DNA from: Sinotaia quadrata
Taxonomy: Eukaryota; Mollusca; Gastropoda; Architaenioglossa; Viviparidae
Length of the DNA: 64,000 nucleotides
Assembly: GCA_028829895.1 (NCBI GenBank)
Contig: CM054179.1
Span: 74,403,544-74,467,543, forward strand
Direction: 5' to 3'
Shown here: positions 61,528-64,000 of the stretch, one piece after another
Position numbering within the stretch: position 1 is the first letter of the stretch
How the letters are laid out: each line of letters starts with the position of its first letter
The notes under the pieces: model-generated
The model's database searches: none
The model's input: the letters and a program-made list of their open reading frames with translations, nothing else
Told to the model about the DNA's origin: nothing
Made by a program: the position numbers and the translations under genes

Positions 61528-61565
<38 letters not shown>
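61528..61565. repeat. Poly(A) run
   Basis: About 37 consecutive A. No retroposon body is recognisable upstream. Confidence 0.95.
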
Positions 61566-61567
<2 letters not shown>

Positions 61568-61597
61568 AAACGGAGAAAAAGAAACTACTTATTCCTT

Positions 61598-62120
61598 ACT
61601 ACTACTACTACTGCTGCTACTGCTACTTCTGCTACTACTACTACTACTGCTGCTACTGCTACTACTACTACTCCTGCTACTACTATTGCTACTACTACTA
61701 CTGCTACTACTACTACTACTAATTCTGCTACTGTCACTACTTATTTTTTCTCTATTGTTGCTACTGCTATTACTGCTACTACTACACGACTAATATGACT
61801 ACAACAAAACTACTACAACAACTTCAACTACAACTACTATACTATTTCTGCTTCTATTACTTCATTTTCTCTATTATTGCTACTGTTGTTAATACTTCGA
61901 CTCTCCTTTTGTTCCTGTTATTTATTACTGCTGTCATTGCTACTGCTTCTACAATTAATGCTGCTGCAACTACTACAGCTACTGCTGCGACTAATACTAC
62001 AGTTTCTGCAGATAATATTACTGCTACTACTACTCTTACTGCTGTGTCTTCTTTTCTTAATTGCTGCTAACGCTGTTATTACTTCAACTGCTCCTGGTAA
62101 TACTGTTATTACTACTGTGG
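61598..62120. repeat. CTA/CTG/CTT triplet-rich region
   Basis: Triplets actactact and tgctgctac dominate. All three frames are open (Thr-Ala, Leu, Tyr-Cys types), an artefact of composition. Confidence 0.9.
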
Positions 62121-62600
62121 AGGAGTATATTTGCCTATCCCCATTTTTACATTTAATTTGTTATATAAATTGCTAAATTGTCAGAGTAATCAGACCTTGG
62201 GCACTCCTTATGGCAGTATTCACTCAAGATTCGAAACATAGAATCCAAACTCGAACGTAAAGTTCAAAACATAAAACCCGCTCTGAAACAATAATTGTTC
62301 ATTTCCATCAGTGACAATTCTATTTATTCGCCGAACCATACATGTGGCTCAGACAATAGAGTAGCTTATTTACAAGTCGACTTTTTATTCGTATTTTTAC
62401 AATGAAAGATAAAATATGGAAAATAAAAGATATAATTTAAATCACGCCCATGCGATTTATAATTATAATAAAACATTTTACATGCAAGTGGATTAAAATC
62501 ATTACATACAAAATACTCCAACGCACACAGCGTCTCATAATTGTCAATTTAGTTAGCTTTTCAAAGGAGATAAAATAATGTCCCACAATGTCTTTACACA
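62121..62600. other. No feature seen
   Basis: AT-rich unique DNA. Confidence 0.5.
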
Positions 62601-62830
62601 ATTCGGCAACTACTTCTACTACTGTTGCTAATATTACTGCTACTACTATCGCGACTGGTACTAACGATACATACTGTTACACTACACCTACTATTACTAC
62701 TTCCTTTCCTTTAGCACCGCTACTGCTCTCCATCTTTTCAACTTCTACTGCCTGTACAGGTGCTACTGCAACTTCTACTTCTTTACTATAGTCACTGCTT
62801 CTACCGTTACATCTTTTACTCTTTGTTTAC
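62601..62830. repeat. Second CTA/CTG triplet-rich patch
   Basis: Same composition as 61598-62120 but more decayed. Confidence 0.8.
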
Positions 62831-62964
62831 TGCTATTATACCTTCTCATCTATTGGCTATTTTCTATAGTTTCTCTTTTTCAAGCAAATGAATTAAGGTA
62901 CTTAGAAAAAGACAACAACAAAAAATCACCTGTTTATCTGAATGAAAATTGATGAAGAGCGAAG

Positions 62965-63600
62965 ATGCATTGTGATGCACGAAGAAGTGTTGTAATGTAC
63001 AAAGACGTATTGTAACATAGCATACAAAGACGTTGTGACGGTACCAAGACGTGTTGTAACATAGAGTACAAAGACGTTGTAACGGTACCAAGACGTGTTG
63101 TAACATAGAGTACAAAGACGTTGTGACTGTGCCAAGACATGTTATAACATAGCATACCAAGACGTGTTGTAACATGAGTACAAAGACGTTGTGACGGTAC
63201 CAAGACGTATTGTAACATAGCGTACAAAGACGTTATGATGATACCAAGATGTGTTGTAATATAGCTTACCAAGACATGTTTTAACATAGCATACACAGAC
63301 GTAGTGACAGTACCACGACGTGTTGTAACATAGCGTACAAAGACGTTGTGACTGTGCCAAGACATGTTATAACATAGCATACCAAGTCGTGTTGTAACAT
63401 AGCGTACAAAGACGTGTTGCAACTTAGCATACAAAGACGTGTTGTAACATAGCGTACCAAGACGTGCTGTAACATAGCGTACCAATACGTGTTGTAACAA
63501 AGCTTGCAAAGATGCGTTGCGATGCACGAAGACGTGTTGTAACGTACCAAGACGTGTTGTAACGTAGCGTACAAAGACGTTGTGACGGTACTAAGACGTC
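62965..63600. repeat. 44-bp satellite built of two sub-units
   Basis: aagacgtgttgtaacatagc plus gtacaaagacgttgtgacgg recurs about 14 times. Units of about 24 and 20 bp share the 'aagacgt' start, so the 44-mer is itself a dimer. Minus-strand MLQHVLV-type frames (up to 214 codons) are by-products. Confidence 0.92.
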
Positions 63601-64000
63601 CCGTGACGCACAGGTAAAAAAATACTTGATGCTCGGTGACTGACGAATATTGGGTACAAATTCTGGTCGTATGGTGACGTACATTGGTGATTGCAAGCCA
63701 AGACGTTACATGTAGAAATGGCAAGTATGATGTAAAAAGGTGAGCATTAAGTCTTACGGTGACATACTGATCAGTCATATTGCCTACAAAGACAGATGTA
63801 CAACAAACATGATGTAGAAACATGAGTATTTTGTCAGTATCGTTACATACATTTGTGAGTGCTATTACAAACAAAGGCGTTTTATATATACGAGTATAAT
63901 ATGTATGCTGAGGAGAGATGAACATTATGTCGTAGGAAGAGTATTACTACTACTCTTAAAGAGGTTTGCTGTACTAAGTTGGACACTTTGTACAGAAATG
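63601..64000. other. Decayed edge of the 44-bp satellite, then nothing seen
   Basis: Occasional aagacgt / gtgacgtac phrases persist to about 63850. No gene to the window end. Confidence 0.5.

Noticed and set aside
62864..63925. Minus-strand frames of up to 214 codons (MLQHVLV, RLCTLCYNTSWY units)
   Set aside because: Read-through of the 44-bp satellite in multiple frames.

Overview
The window is animal nuclear DNA, most likely from a mollusc and probably a gastropod. It has spliced genes with GT/AG introns. One gene has the conserved HLQVKC...CHPTW block that I associate with mollusc-type DXD-sugar-binding glycosyltransferases. There is a very large multi-copy neuropeptide-style prohormone and decayed LINE and Ty3/gypsy pieces. 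Microsatellite and minisatellite density is extreme. The species assignment is inference; no database search was possible.

Two genes can be supported well. (1) On the plus strand at 2111-5383 are the last three coding exons (2111-2465, 3410-3520, 5150-5383) of a glycosyltransferase of the Gly_transf_sug / GT32-like type; its N-terminal exons lie upstream or outside. (2) On the minus strand, 13754-16876 is one 3.1-kb exon encoding 1040 cysteine-free residues. It carries about 16 diverged copies of a peptide with consensus F-[LM]-K-G-x-[ND]-x-Y-L-[KHQ]-x-[YF]. The copies are separated by Lys-Arg cleavage sites and acidic spacers. I do not recognise this peptide family, and it is the most interesting object here. 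The exon starts at a strong splice acceptor, so its signal peptide must be encoded elsewhere. A phase-compatible, signal-peptide-like first exon on the same strand lies at 60425-60493, which would make a gene of about 47 kb with a 43.5-kb intron. That link is a hypothesis.

Layout: 1-2110, AT-rich with a diverged 575-bp direct duplication; 2111-5383, glycosyltransferase exons; 5.4-13.7 kb, satellites and microsatellites plus an unassigned coding-like block at 6.3-6.8 kb; 13.75-16.9 kb, prohormone exon; 17-60 kb, a putative giant intron or intergenic region. That last region holds more than 25 tandem arrays (units about 25-70 bp), long (CA)n, (TATC)n, (TTTC)n and (CCA)n tracts, a frameshifted gag remnant (20.1 kb), a Ly6-like exon candidate (23.6 kb), a hAT-like terminal fragment (24.2 kb), a LINE reverse-transcriptase end fused to a 40-bp satellite (53.9-54.6 kb) and several GC/CpG-richer promoter-like islands (31.5, 37.7, 47.9 kb). 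From 60.4 to 64 kb come the candidate first exon, purine/pyrimidine tracts, triplet-rich DNA and a 44-bp satellite.

Functionally, the glycosyltransferase would act in the Golgi lumen. The prohormone would pass through the regulated secretory pathway and be cut by prohormone convertases into a cocktail of related, mostly non-amidated, basic amphipathic peptides. Nothing indicates that the two genes cooperate.
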